Assembly (NCBI GenBank): GCA_903931945.1
Contig: CAIZEI010000013.1
Coordinates: 1-51,523 of the forward strand
Origin: an uncultured Hyphomicrobiales bacterium
GTDB taxonomy: Bacteria; Pseudomonadota; Alphaproteobacteria; Rhizobiales; Beijerinckiaceae
Direction: 5' to 3'
Length of the DNA stretch: 51,523 nt
Below the pieces are notes generated by a model. The model searched no databases. It was not told where the DNA came from and saw only the letters and a program-made list of their open reading frames with translations. Positions 43,188 to 51,523 of the stretch are shown piece by piece (position 1 is the stretch's first letter; each line of letters opens with the position of its first letter). The position numbers and the translations under genes were made by a program.

Positions 43188-44798
43188 TCACTTCCCGTGG
43201 TTGGGGTCCGGGTACATTTCGCCCACCAGCGCTGTATAGCCCGGGACGCCTTTGGCCAGATGGTATTTGCCATCCTTGTCGCGACCGAGCTTGCCCTGAT
43301 TGCGCAGATCATCGAGCGCGGCGGCGACTTCGCGGCCATCTGAACTGCCAACAGCCTCAACCACATGCGAATAGTAGAGCGGGCCGGCCTCCAGCGCCTG
43401 CTCCACCGTCTGATACCGCGCCGGGCCCGAAAACACCTTTGCAGCGCAGCGCATATGGATGATCTGGTCGCCCTTGCCAAACGGCCGGGTGCAGTCAAAA
43501 CCAATTTTCGCGCCCGAACTGCGGCCATCGAGTGAGGGATCCATCGGCATACCCAACATTCCCTGCACCATCACAATGTCGCGGTCAGCCATGAAGCGCG
43601 TGCCGAACGCCCATTCGATCTGGCGCTCGTCGCGAATGTCGATATCTTCATCGTAGACGTAAATCGTCTTGATCTGTTTCATGGCGCCGAACAACGCCAG
43701 CATGGCGTTGCGCGCCTCCCCTTCCATATGCTGCTTCATGCAGATGCGCAGCGTGCCGGAACCGCCAGAATGCGAACGGGAGTAAGCGGCGATCGGTTCG
43801 CGCACGACGTTTTTCAGAATGCGCATCGCCGTCGCCTCGACCCGCAGCGCGGTCATGCTGGCCGCATCCGTCTGGTCGAGTTGAAACGCCGTGCCATGTT
43901 GCAACGTCTGGTGCATCACGTCCTTGCGCATCGTAATGGCGGTGCAGGTGAATATCGGGTCCATGTGAATGGCGCCGTAATAACCCATATATTCGCCGAA
44001 CGGTCCTTCGGGCTCGCAATAACCGCGCTCGTCAAAATAGCCTTCAAGTATGATCTCGGCGTCAGCGGGCGCCAGAATGTCGTTGGTGAGGCTCTTCACA
44101 AACGGCGCGTTCTCGCCGCGCATGGTGGCGATCATATGGTGCTCGTCGCCGCCGGTGCGCATGGTCGCGCCGAAGAAATCGAGCGGATGCGAGCCGATGG
44201 TGAAGGTGACGGGCAAGCGCTCCTTGCGTTTGGCGCAGGCCTCGTAGATGCGCTTCAAATCGGACGGTGCAGTGATGTTGGTGCCGGTCTGGTAGCGATT
44301 GCGCAGCGACAGACGGCGGCTGCCGACATTGGAGCGCCCGCTGACCGGGTCCTTCACATAATCGATGCCCGAGCTGATGTAACAGCTGCCATCGAATTCA
44401 TGCTGGGGATGGAAAGGCAGTTTGGTGAGATCGACGTCCTTGCCGGTGATCTTGATGGCGTGGACGGGCGCCTCGTCCGACGGCACCTCGACGATTTTTT
44501 TCGGATTGGCCTGCCGGCTGAAAAATTCCTCGTAGACTTTTTCAGGCGTTGAATCGAAAGCCGCCAGAATGCGGCTGCGCCCGCCCGCCACCTTGGCGGC
44601 CAGCTCCAGCCGCTCCGGCCCCGCCTGTTTGAACAGCACTGCCTTGGGGCTGTTTTCGATGATATTGCTGAGGCCCGTCAGCGGCACCGGCTCTTCGTGA
44701 ACCTCAACCTCGCCCATTCCAACAAGTTTGTCGACAAGGCGGCGCAGCCGGAACTTCTCGAAATCGAACTCGTGGCCCTGCATCCCTGTCCCGCTCAT
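43188..44798 (-). CDS. UbiD-family prenylated-FMN decarboxylase (2)
   Basis: The 536-residue UbiD paralogue has FRLRRLVDKLVGMGEVEVHEEP at the N-terminus (read from ATG 44798) and the catalytic glutamate motif PEGPFGEYMGYYG; late motifs include FDCTRPFGKGDQ. It is closer to the larger anaerobic-type or aromatic-acid UbiD group than to ubiquinone UbiD. The upstream part of the open frame (to 44987) has no supporting character, and GGGTGG precedes the ATG at 44798. It is not co-directional with the first UbiD gene, so the two may be separately regulated. Confidence 0.9.
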   Translation of the reverse strand: MSGTGMQGHEFDFEKFRLRRLVDKLVGMGEVEVHEEPVPLTGLSNIIENSPKAVLFKQAGPERLELAAKVAGGRSRILAAFDSTPEKVYEEFFSRQANPKKIVEVPSDEAPVHAIKITGKDVDLTKLPFHPQHEFDGSCYISSGIDYVKDPVSGRSNVGSRRLSLRNRYQTGTNITAPSDLKRIYEACAKRKERLPVTFTIGSHPLDFFGATMRTGGDEHHMIATMRGENAPFVKSLTNDILAPADAEIILEGYFDERGYCEPEGPFGEYMGYYGAIHMDPIFTCTAITMRKDVMHQTLQHGTAFQLDQTDAASMTALRVEATAMRILKNVVREPIAAYSRSHSGGSGTLRICMKQHMEGEARNAMLALFGAMKQIKTIYVYDEDIDIRDERQIEWAFGTRFMADRDIVMVQGMLGMPMDPSLDGRSSGAKIGFDCTRPFGKGDQIIHMRCAAKVFSGPARYQTVEQALEAGPLYYSHVVEAVGSSDGREVAAALDDLRNQGKLGRDKDGKYHLAKGVPGYTALVGEMYPDPNHGK

Positions 44799-44979
44799 GT
44801 TTCCACCCGTGATGTGTCCGGAAATGTCCGGGAAAACTTTATACGCCGCGCGGCGGGATGCAAGCGCGGCGCGCAGGGCGCGTTTCCGAAATGACATAGG
44901 CGGGACGGCGCGGGGATTGCGCCGGATTTTCGCCAGAGCCCCGGCTGTTCCATTTCCGGACTGAATGTGCGAGGGTGCG

Positions 44980-44995
44980 TTAACCATGGATTAAC
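44980..44995. promoter_or_regulatory. CtrA-type site TTAA-N7-TTAAC
   Basis: TTAACCATGGATTAAC matches the full CtrA consensus (TTAA, seven bases, TTAAC) and ends four bases before the ATG at 44999. It is in the gap between divergent genes for the second UbiD protein and a small secreted peptide. Confidence 0.5.
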
Positions 44996-44998
44996 CAT

Positions 44999-45226
44999 AT
45001 GCGTCCCTTCGCCCTGATTGCAGCCGCCTCAGCCGCCCTCTTTGGCGGTGTGTCCGCCAGCCCGGCAACAAGCCTGACCGGCGGAGGGTTCCGTGTGAGC
45101 GTGGTGGTGACAGCCCCGTCCAACGCCCCGCTAACCGCCAGCTCGAACGGCGCCGGCGCTGCTGCGCTTTATATGACATTCACGGTCTGTGGACCTGTCA
45201 TCTGCACAAAGACGATTTATTACTGA
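44999..45226 (+). CDS. Small secreted hypothetical protein
   Basis: The 75-residue open frame is not recognised. It has a good signal peptide (MRPFALIAAASAALFGGVSA), a Ser/Thr/Ala-rich middle and a C-terminal pair of cysteines (FTVCGPVICTKTIYY) that could form a disulphide. There is no clear ribosome site before the ATG, but a CtrA-type site lies directly upstream and no other gene occupies the region. It is probably a real periplasmic or surface peptide, but short enough that this is uncertain. Confidence 0.45.
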   Translation: MRPFALIAAASAALFGGVSASPATSLTGGGFRVSVVVTAPSNAPLTASSNGAGAAALYMTFTVCGPVICTKTIYY

Positions 45227-45298
45227 TTGTCGACAGCGTGGCCCCGCCCCTTCACAACCCCCCGCCCGCCGCGCTAGACAGCGTCGCGGGAGACAATC

Positions 45299-45916
45299 AT
45301 GCTGAAAATCTGGGGCCGGCTCAATTCCATCAATGTGCAGAAAGCCATGTTCTGCATTGAAGAACTCGGTTTGCCCTATGAGCGTTTCGACGCCGGCATG
45401 GAGCATGGCGTGACGAAAACGCCCGAATATATGGCGATGAACCCGAATTCACGCATTCCCACCATCAATGACGATGGTTTTATCCTGTGGGAATCCAATG
45501 TCATCGTCCGCTATCTCGCGGCCAAGCATTCCCCCGATGGCCTTTGGCCGTCTGACCCGCAAAAACGCGCCGATATCGACCGCTGGATGGACTGGCAACA
45601 GAGCCATCACAACGCCCCTTTGACCGCTTTGTTCTGGGGCCTTGTGCGCTCGCCGGGCGCACGAACGCCAGCGGAGATCGACGCTGCGCGCGCAACCATG
45701 CGCGAGATGACAGCCATGCTTGAAGACCGGCTCAGGGATCGCGCCTATATGGGCGGCGATCGTTTCACGATGGTCGATTGCGTCTACGGCCCGGTGCTGC
45801 ACCGCTGGAGCAACATTCCTATCGAACGATCGAACGCGCCCAATGTCGAGCGCTATTATCGCACGATCATGTCGCGACCGGTCGCAAAAAAGCTGCTGAC
45901 GCTGCCGCTAACCTGA
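45299..45916 (+). CDS. Glutathione S-transferase
   Basis: The 205-residue GST has an N-terminal thioredoxin-like domain with NSINVQKAMFCIEELGLPYE, the conserved cis-proline region NSRIPTINDDGFILWESNVIVRYL (where Glu-Ser binds the gamma-glutamyl part of glutathione) and a C-terminal helical domain with FTMVDCVYGPVLHRW. It conjugates or isomerises electrophiles with glutathione, a common companion of aromatic catabolism. GGGAG precedes the ATG. It is followed at once by the aldo/keto reductase gene. Confidence 0.92.
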   Translation: MLKIWGRLNSINVQKAMFCIEELGLPYERFDAGMEHGVTKTPEYMAMNPNSRIPTINDDGFILWESNVIVRYLAAKHSPDGLWPSDPQKRADIDRWMDWQQSHHNAPLTALFWGLVRSPGARTPAEIDAARATMREMTAMLEDRLRDRAYMGGDRFTMVDCVYGPVLHRWSNIPIERSNAPNVERYYRTIMSRPVAKKLLTLPLT

Positions 45917-45949
45917 TTTATGACGCCGCGCCCTGTTCAGGATTTTTCC

Positions 45950-46798
45950 ATGACAACACCGACCGCAGTTCCCATGCTTTCGGGCAATGGCGCGAATATT
46001 CCCGCCGTTGGCCTTGGCACATCCGGGCTGCGCGGCCCCGATTGCCAGCGCGCTGTCGAAACCGCTCTGGCTGTCGGTTATCGCCATGTTGACACCGCCG
46101 TCATGTATGGCAACGAGGTCGAGGTCGGGCAGGCGCTCAAGGCGTCGGGGGTCAAGCGCAAGGATGCATTCGTCACAACCAAGGTGTTGCCCGGCGATAT
46201 CGGCCCCGGCGACCTGCAAAAATCCGCGCGCGGCAGTTTGCAACGTCTCGGTCTCGATCAGGTCGATCTGCTGCTGATCCACTGGCCCAACACGGCGATA
46301 CCCCTTGCAGGTTCGATCGCGGCGCTTTGCGAGACAAAAATGCAGGGCTTGGCGAGACATATCGGCGTCGCCAATTTTCCAACCGCCTTGCTGGCGCAGG
46401 CGGTCGAACTCGCCGCCTCCCATGGCGAAAAACTGTCGGCGAACCAGTGCGAATATCACCCCAGACTGGATCAGACAAAACTGCTCGCCGCCTGCCGCGC
46501 GCAAGGGATCATCTTTGTGTCCTATTGCCCTGTGGGCAAGGGCGGTTACCATGGCGATCCCGTGGTTTCAGCTATCGCCAGGCGCATTAACAAAAGCCCG
46601 GCGCAGGTGGTTCTGCGCTGGCATCTCCAGCAGACCGGCGTTGCCGCGATTCCAAGATCAGGACAGCGCGCGCATCTCATGGAAAATATCGATGTGTTCG
46701 ATTTTGCGCTTACGGAAGCCGATATGAAGGCGATTTCCGGGCTTGCGACTCCGGGTGGGCGGCTGGTGCGTCCGCCAATGGCGCCGCAATGGGATTGA
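45950..46798 (+). CDS. Aldo/keto reductase
   Basis: The 282-residue AKR barrel shows the catalytic tetrad: Asp and Tyr in GYRHVDTAVMYGNE, Lys in VTTKVLPG and His in LLLIHWPN. The NADPH-binding segment near the C-terminus is AAIPRSGQRAHLMENIDVFDF. It reduces aldehydes or ketones to alcohols. The start at 45950 follows AGGAT; an upstream in-frame ATG at 45920 has no ribosome site. It is likely co-transcribed with the GST gene and may form a detoxification unit with it. Confidence 0.9.
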   Translation: MTTPTAVPMLSGNGANIPAVGLGTSGLRGPDCQRAVETALAVGYRHVDTAVMYGNEVEVGQALKASGVKRKDAFVTTKVLPGDIGPGDLQKSARGSLQRLGLDQVDLLLIHWPNTAIPLAGSIAALCETKMQGLARHIGVANFPTALLAQAVELAASHGEKLSANQCEYHPRLDQTKLLAACRAQGIIFVSYCPVGKGGYHGDPVVSAIARRINKSPAQVVLRWHLQQTGVAAIPRSGQRAHLMENIDVFDFALTEADMKAISGLATPGGRLVRPPMAPQWD

Positions 46799-46926
46799 CG
46801 ATGTCGTCCGGCGCGTTGCGTGACTGCGAATTGCTCGCAGCTTGGTCTGGATTCGTTATTGTTTTCCTTTTTCGTCATCGAATCATGCGATGAAATCGCC
46901 GGCATGAAATCAAAGGGCCGGATGCG

Positions 46927-47724
46927 ATGTTCTACTTTATTTCAAAACTCTTCTGGTTCCTGGCGGAACCCTCCAATCTGGTGGGTTTTATACTCCTTCT
47001 GACGACGCTCGGGCTAGCCACGCGCTATGCAGGCGCCGCGCGGAAACTGCTTGCTGCGACGACATTGGTTTATCTGCTGGCGGCTTTCGGACCACTAGAG
47101 CCCATTTTGATGCGCCCGCTCGAAGATCGCTTCCCGCGCCCGCCCGCCGACATGCCCGCGCCCGACGGCGTCATTGTGCTTGGCGGCGGCATGGACGAAT
47201 ACGCAATCGAAAGTCGTGGGGCGCTGGTGCTGAACGCGGGAGGCTCGCGCATGACGGAAGGCGCCATGCTGGCGCGGCGTTTTCCGCAGGCGAAGCTGAT
47301 TTTTACGGGCGGTTCCGGCGCAATCAGACAACAGGCGATCACGGAAGCCGAAGCCGCGCGCCGGTTGTTCCTTGCGCTCGGCGTTCCCCCCGAGCAGCTC
47401 GTGCTCGAAGACCAGTCGCGCAACACCTATGAAAATGCAATTTTGACGCGTGAAATTGTCAAACCGCGACCCGAGCAAAGATTTTTGCTGGTGACGTCAG
47501 GCTTTCACATCCCCCGCGCAATGGGCGTATTCCGCCGCGCCGGCTTCAATGTCATCGCCTGGCCCGCCGATTACGCGACCAGCGGAACGCCTGCCGACTA
47601 CTGGCATTTCAACACAGCGGCTTCGGGAAACCTCATGTTTCTAGACCTCGCAGCCAAAGAATGGGTGGGCCTGATCGCCTATCGCCTCGCCGGCATGACA
47701 GACGCATTGTTGCCCGCCCCCTGA
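46927..47724 (+). CDS. YdcF/ElyC-like DUF218 protein
   Basis: The 265-residue protein has two N-terminal membrane helices (about 1-30 and 38-58) and a DUF218 domain with DGVIVLGGG, AKLIFTGGSG, EDQSRNTYENAI and LLVTSGFHIPRAMGVFRRAG. E. coli ElyC (YcbC) of this family influences peptidoglycan and lipid-carrier metabolism; the biochemical activity is not settled. It is inner-membrane anchored with the domain probably periplasmic. Confidence 0.87.
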   Translation: MFYFISKLFWFLAEPSNLVGFILLLTTLGLATRYAGAARKLLAATTLVYLLAAFGPLEPILMRPLEDRFPRPPADMPAPDGVIVLGGGMDEYAIESRGALVLNAGGSRMTEGAMLARRFPQAKLIFTGGSGAIRQQAITEAEAARRLFLALGVPPEQLVLEDQSRNTYENAILTREIVKPRPEQRFLLVTSGFHIPRAMGVFRRAGFNVIAWPADYATSGTPADYWHFNTAASGNLMFLDLAAKEWVGLIAYRLAGMTDALLPAP

Positions 47725-47828
47725 AGGGCGAAGGCGGTTCGGCTCGCCTTGATCACGACGCCAATTCGGCTTGTCACACGAACCGATCCATGGGTAGTGC
47801 ACGCTTGCGTTCACATCGGGAGTTCGCC

Positions 47829-48185
47829 GTGTCATTCCTCATCAACTCAACGCTCACGCCGATCATTCTGCTCATCTTCTCCAATGTCTTCATGACCTTT
47901 GCCTGGTATGGCCACCTGAGATTCAAGGATCAACCGCTTTATGTCGTGATTGCAGCAAGCTGGGCGATCGCGCTCTTCGAATATTGCCTTGCCGTGCCAG
48001 CCAATCGTTGGGGGAGTTCAATCTTTTCTGTCGCGCAACTCAAGACAATGCAGGAGGTCATCACACTGTCCGTCTTTGCAGGTTTCTCAACGTTCTATTT
48101 GAAAGAACCGCTCGGCTGGAACCATGCCGTCGGCTTCGCGCTGATCGCGGCCGGCGCATTTTTTATTTTCAAAGGCAAAGTCTGA
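47829..48185 (+). CDS. DUF486/DMT family small membrane protein
   Basis: The 118-residue protein has four hydrophobic helices and the DUF486 signatures FMTFAWYGHL, YCLAVPANRWG, LKTMQEVITL and VGFALIAAGAFFIF. The length matches the family (about 110-120). The start is GTG at 47829 with GGGAG six bases upstream. It is a small-multidrug-resistance-like or half-size DMT transporter by resemblance; the substrate is unknown. Confidence 0.88.
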   Translation: MSFLINSTLTPIILLIFSNVFMTFAWYGHLRFKDQPLYVVIAASWAIALFEYCLAVPANRWGSSIFSVAQLKTMQEVITLSVFAGFSTFYLKEPLGWNHAVGFALIAAGAFFIFKGKV

Positions 48186-48403
48186 GTTGCGGGCGGCAGG
48201 ACTTTTGAACAAGCAGAGGTCAGCATCAAAACCGGCGGTCGCAAAAACGAAGTGCAAAACGCGCCGGTTGAGCGGGTGTTATCATGGGACGGGCTGACAA
48301 GCCTGTCGCCGCGCCCGAGCGCGCCCACGCCGTTTGACGCGGCCGGAACAGGCGGCTATTCAGCAGTGGCTGCCATTTGAGGAATTCTCACTCACGGGTT
48401 CGA

Positions 48404-49195
48404 ATGCGATTCATCGTATTGTTTGCTCTTGCGCCCCTGGCGCTCGCGGGTTGTATGCCAAGCTACGAAACGGCGTCCGCTTCCGTTTCGTCTGCCAATG
48501 GCGCCGTGGCGGCAAACACCGCAGACGATGATGTCCCCCAGCCGCAGCCCTTGATTGTGGAGCCGGCGCGGCCCCTCGCAAGCAATGCGCCGTTGCCGCC
48601 CAAACGTCCGGATTTTGAGGGCGTGACACCCGAGTCGCGCTCCATTGGCGCTGTGGTAAAGGATGCAGAGCAGGTCGACGCGGCGCTTGAGGAAAACGCC
48701 GCGCTTCCCAGTGTGCGCACGGTCGCCTTGCATGGAACGTCGCCTGCCGAAGACGAGAAAGTTGCTGCGCCTGGCCAAAGCTTTTCGCCAGCGCTCGCGC
48801 AGCCAGCAGCGCCGAACAGTTCCATTCTTTATTCGGGCGGCATAGCTACGGCGGCGGCGCGCTCGATGGCGCCGCTGAATTCGCCCGGCTATTATGCCGC
48901 CTACGACGATACTGACATCTCCTGCTTTCCGGCCGTTTTGCGCGATGCGCTGAGCACAATCGCGGCGCATTTCGGCAAGCCGATAGAAGTTACATCCGGT
49001 TTGCGCAATCGCGGTCGCGCGCGTTCCATGCATCGTTATTGCATGGCGGCGGATATCAGGATCGATGGCGTCGGGCCGGGTGCACTCGCCGCCTATGCGA
49101 AGTCGGTCGATAACGTCAATGGCGTTGGCACATATCGCTATAATACGGTAACTCATATTGATGTGCGACAGGACAAGATGGCCTGGCGGTACTGA
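48404..49195 (+). CDS. Lipoprotein with M15/YcbK-like (DUF882) peptidase domain
   Basis: The 263-residue protein has a lipobox ALAGC at about residue 17, a long low-complexity Ala/Pro/Glu linker (to about 170) and a C-terminal peptidase-M15-like domain: ISCFPAVLRDALSTIAAHFG, EVTSGLRNRGRARSMHRYC, AADIRIDG and VTHIDVRQ. Together they supply the His-Asp-His zinc ligands. Such domains cleave peptidoglycan peptides. The ATG at 48404 is chosen; a TTG at 48377 is possible. It is likely anchored in the periplasm. Confidence 0.78.
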   Translation: MRFIVLFALAPLALAGCMPSYETASASVSSANGAVAANTADDDVPQPQPLIVEPARPLASNAPLPPKRPDFEGVTPESRSIGAVVKDAEQVDAALEENAALPSVRTVALHGTSPAEDEKVAAPGQSFSPALAQPAAPNSSILYSGGIATAAARSMAPLNSPGYYAAYDDTDISCFPAVLRDALSTIAAHFGKPIEVTSGLRNRGRARSMHRYCMAADIRIDGVGPGALAAYAKSVDNVNGVGTYRYNTVTHIDVRQDKMAWRY

Positions 49196-49285
49196 TTTGC
49201 GACCGCGTTGCTCAAGTCCCGGCGCGACTTTTGCTTGAAATTCAGGCGTCAACGCGGTCGCGTTCACACTGAATTGGAGGCGGGC

Positions 49286-49768
49286 ATGAAACGGGAGCAA
49301 CTCACCGAGAAAATTCTCGACATCAAACGCGAACGCGGCTGGACGTGGAAATTCATCTGCGCCGAAATCGGCGGCATGTCGGACGTTCTCATCACCGGCG
49401 CGCTTCTGGGTCAGATGAAATTGGTGAAGCCGCTGGCTCATAAGGCAGCAGCTTTGTTCGGATTGAGCGAGACCGAAGAGCGGATGCTGAATGAAGTCCC
49501 GCTAAGAGGAACGCAAATGCCGCCGACGGACCCGCTGATCTACCGATTCTACGAGCTGGTGATGATCAACGGCCCCGCGTGGAAAGCGCTCATCGAGGAA
49601 GAATTTGGCGACGGCATCATGTCCGCCATCGATTTCGATATGCACATGGAGCGCCAGCACAATGAGCGCGGCGATCGCGTGCGGATTTCAATGTCCGGCA
49701 AATTCCTCCCCTACAAATATTACGGCGCGGAACAGGGGCTCCCGGAATATGGTTACAAGGAGAGCTGA
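49286..49768 (+). CDS. cynS: Cyanate hydratase (cyanase)
   Basis: The 160-residue cyanase has a helix-turn-helix-like N-terminal domain ([12 protein letters not shown]) and a catalytic domain with the Arg and Glu of YRFYELV and the Ser of [15 protein letters not shown]. It decomposes cyanate with bicarbonate to ammonia and CO2. The neighbouring carbonic anhydrase (cynT) and regulator (cynR) of other bacteria are absent. GGAGG precedes the ATG. Its end overlaps the end of convergent cmk by 16 bases. Confidence 0.95.
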   Translation: MKREQLTEKILDIKRERGWTWKFICAEIGGMSDVLITGALLGQMKLVKPLAHKAAALFGLSETEERMLNEVPLRGTQMPPTDPLIYRFYELVMINGPAWKALIEEEFGDGIMSAIDFDMHMERQHNERGDRVRISMSGKFLPYKYYGAEQGLPEYGYKES

Positions 49769-50388
49769 CCCCGCCGCGCTTCGACAATCGCGACTGCTGC
49801 AGCATAGGCCGCCTCGATATCCAGTTGCGTGGTGTCCAGCACGACCGCATCCATGGCCTGCATGAGCGGGGCCGAGGCGCGACCAGAATCCCGGCGGTCG
49901 CGAATGCGAATATCCTCCAGCACAGCGGCGTAATCGACCTTTTCACCCCGGCTCGCCAGTTCCAGCGCGCGGCGATGGGCGCGCGTTTCGGGCGTCGCGG
50001 TCACAAAAATCTTCACATCGGCATGGGGGCAAATCACAGTGCCGATATCCCGCCCGTCGAGCACCGCGCCGCCGGGCCGCGCGGCAAAGGCCCTTTGCAT
50101 GTCGAGCAGCGCCGCGCGCACGGCAGGAATGGCCGCGACAATGGACGCCGCCTCGCCCATCGCGCGTCCACGCAATTTTGCCTCGTCAAAATCCGTCAGG
50201 CCAAGACCCCGCGCGGCTGAAACCGCGCGACGCTCATCGTCGGGGCGCTCGCCCGCCTCGACCAGCGCCGAAGCCGTCGCCCGGTAGAGCAAGCCGGTAT
50301 CGAGATGCGGCAGGCCAAAGCGCTGGGCCAGGCGGCGGGCAAGCGTGCCCTTGCCCGAAGCTGCAGGACCATCCAGTGCAATGATCAC
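49753..50388 (-). CDS. cmk: Cytidylate kinase
   Basis: The 211-residue CMP kinase has a P-loop [53 protein letters not shown] and [13 protein letters not shown], which phosphorylates CMP/dCMP with ATP. The GTG at 50388 follows GGGTG and lies four bases after the stop of the aroA homologue, so the two are co-translated. In many alphaproteobacteria rpsA follows cmk; here a convergent cynS takes that place. Confidence 0.95.
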   Translation of the reverse strand: MIIALDGPAASGKGTLARRLAQRFGLPHLDTGLLYRATASALVEAGERPDDERRAVSAARGLGLTDFDEAKLRGRAMGEAASIVAAIPAVRAALLDMQRAFAARPGGAVLDGRDIGTVICPHADVKIFVTATPETRAHRRALELASRGEKVDYAAVLEDIRIRDRRDSGRASAPLMQAMDAVVLDTTQLDIEAAYAAAVAIVEARRGQLSL

Positions 50389-50392
50389 AGCG

Positions 50393-51523
50393 TCACCCGA
50401 AGTCTGCGCCAAGCGCCGCCAGGTCGGCAAAAAGACCCGCCACAACGCCCATGCTGGAAACCCGATCGTCAATCCTCACAGGCTGTTTTGCGGCAAGCCC
50501 CAGCACCGCCATGCCCATCGCGATGCGCGGATCGGATTGCAGCGGGAGAGCGCCGCCGCCGGCTGGACGCCCGCGTCCCCGAATGAGGAAATCCACGCCC
50601 TCGCAGCCGCAGTCGACGCCCGCTGCCTGAAGCGCCGCTTCCAGACCCTGCCCGGCGAAGGACGCCGCGCCGCGCAAAATCGTTTCGCCTTCCGCAAAAG
50701 CCGCCGCCACAGCCAGCGCCGGCATGTCGGCGCGCTGAAGGCCCACAGCGTCAACGCCGCGCAAGGGGTGGGAACGCACGCGCAAATCGACCGTTTCCTC
50801 GCCGCCAGCCGAAAGTTGCGCAAGCGCCTGGATATCCGCGCCCATGTCCAGCAATGTATCGATGACGTCGTATCGCAAGGGATTGGTCATCACGCCTTCG
50901 ACGATCACATCGGAGCCCGGCGTGATCGCTGCCGCAACGAGCAGAAACGCCGCCATGGAAGGGTCTGCGGGAATAGCGAGCGCGCGCGGCTCCAGCCGGG
51001 GCCTGCCTTGCAGGATGATCCTGCGTCCGCCGGAGGCTTCGGCCCGCACAGCGACATCGGCGCCAAAATGCGTTAGCAGCCGTTCCATATGGTCGCGCGA
51101 GGCCGTAGCTTCGATCACGGTCGTCTGCCCAGGAGAATTCAAGCCGCACAGCAGGATCGCCGACTTCAGCTGCGGCGAAGCCAGCGGCATCCGATATTCC
51201 AGCGGCGCCGGATCGCCCGTTCCCCGCAGAGTCAGGGGCAGCCCGCGCCTCTCCCCGGACGACAGAACCTCAGCGCCCATCAGCGTCAGCGGCTCCAGAA
51301 CCGGTTGCATGGGAATGTTCCGCAGGGCCTCGCCGCCATCGATGACCGCCGTGATGGAATGGCCCGCGATGACTCCGAACATCAATCGCGCGGCGGCGCG
51401 GGCGTCGCCGAGATCAAGCGTATCGCGAGGCCGCAGCAGGGTTCCAACGCCCGCGCCTGCAATCCGCCAGCGGCCTGGACCCAGGCGCTCCACCCGTGCG
51501 CCCAACGCGCGGCACGCCTGCCC
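50393..51523 (-). CDS. EPSP synthase (AroA) homologue with eroded active site, 5' end outside window
   Basis: About 376 C-terminal residues of the 5-enolpyruvylshikimate-3-phosphate synthase fold are present; roughly 70 are missing at the right edge. The frame is open and the overall family pattern is clear ([37 protein letters not shown]). Several hallmark motifs are altered: LGN[AS]GT is LGDARA, RPM is IPM, LRVKESDR is [17 protein letters not shown] is DPRIAM, and TSFPxF is SSMGVVA. The lost residues bind phosphate, PEP and the shikimate substrate, so catalysis as AroA is doubtful. It is coupled to cmk in the usual aroA-cmk order. Confidence 0.85.
   Translation of the reverse strand, partial: GQACRALGARVERLGPGRWRIAGAGVGTLLRPRDTLDLGDARAAARLMFGVIAGHSITAVIDGGEALRNIPMQPVLEPLTLMGAEVLSSGERRGLPLTLRGTGDPAPLEYRMPLASPQLKSAILLCGLNSPGQTTVIEATASRDHMERLLTHFGADVAVRAEASGGRRIILQGRPRLEPRALAIPADPSMAAFLLVAAAITPGSDVIVEGVMTNPLRYDVIDTLLDMGADIQALAQLSAGGEETVDLRVRSHPLRGVDAVGLQRADMPALAVAAAFAEGETILRGAASFAGQGLEAALQAAGVDCGCEGVDFLIRGRGRPAGGGALPLQSDPRIAMGMAVLGLAAKQPVRIDDRVSSMGVVAGLFADLAALGADFG

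Noticed and set aside
48330..48420. tRNA-like T-loop (GGGTTCGAATGCG) near 48395
   Set aside because: The flanking bases do not pair as a T-stem and no acceptor or anticodon stem can be built; it is the start region of the lipoprotein gene.
1..51523. CRISPR arrays, rRNA, insertion-sequence transposases, prophage genes
   Set aside because: I looked for regular direct repeats, conserved RNA segments and integrase or transposase motifs and saw none.

Overview
The window is high-GC, densely coded DNA with the look of an alphaproteobacterium, most likely Hyphomicrobiales (Rhizobiales). Support for this is the aroA-cmk pairing, several TctC/Bug-type solute-binding proteins, a PemK-like toxin of the type common in that order, three TTAA-N7-TTAA (CtrA-type) sites in upstream regions, and short palindromic repeats of the alphaproteobacterial intergenic type. 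I did not find tRNA or rRNA genes, CRISPR arrays, transposases or phage genes. There is also no recognisable dedicated transcription factor in the whole 51.5 kb, apart from a Phd-type antitoxin.

Layout. (1) 1-5534, minus strand: a surface-sugar operon read rfbH-like (C-3 dehydratase), NeuB-like/cupin fusion, ThDP enzyme of the acetolactate-synthase/YerE type, and an SDR that runs off the left edge. It looks like a pathway for a branched or carbon-chain-extended deoxysugar. (2) 5639-8211, minus: a GT-C membrane glycosyltransferase translationally coupled to a GtrB/DPM1-like GT2. (3) 8475-10694: a NodT/OprM-type outer-membrane efflux lipoprotein and a DUF2161 nuclease-like protein. (4) 10769-17388, minus: a catabolic/uptake group with a Rieske ring-hydroxylating oxygenase, two TctC proteins and two MFS carriers (AAHS and MHS types), with a strong terminator between the carriers. 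(5) 17517-21220: a secreted protein, rlmB, and an operon of a Rieske ferredoxin, an unknown protein and an amidohydrolase-2 (ACMSD-like) enzyme. (6) 21275-26755: a PI-PLC-like protein, a third TctC protein, and a GMC flavoprotein with its gluconate-dehydrogenase subunit-3 partner and a SnoaL-like protein.

(7) 26835-27662: a Phd/PemK toxin-antitoxin pair with a readable promoter inside nested palindromes. (8) 27754-32864: housekeeping and envelope genes (uvrC, an MBL-fold hydrolase, a lipoprotein, prs). uvrC carries a palindromic repeat inserted in frame. (9) 33052-34178: an AT-richer two-gene cassette, a single-pass membrane protein coupled to a prokaryotic YEATS-domain protein, bounded downstream by a MITE-like element. 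This is the best candidate for an undescribed system. (10) 34382-44798: a second catabolic block with an LLM flavin monooxygenase, a GlcD/D-2-hydroxyacid dehydrogenase, a PQQ beta-propeller enzyme, a Gfo/Idh/MocA oxidoreductase, two UbiD-type decarboxylases and a YegD-like Hsp70. (11) 44999-51523: a small secreted peptide, GST, aldo/keto reductase, a YdcF/ElyC-type protein, a DUF486 membrane protein, an M15/YcbK-like lipoprotein, cyanase, cmk, and an aroA homologue cut by the right edge that has lost most of its active-site motifs.

Together the catabolic genes suggest a soil or water bacterium able to take up, ring-hydroxylate, decarboxylate and oxidise aromatic acids or related carboxylates, with a distinctive surface polysaccharide. 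Functions are read from motifs and family resemblance; no database search was possible.
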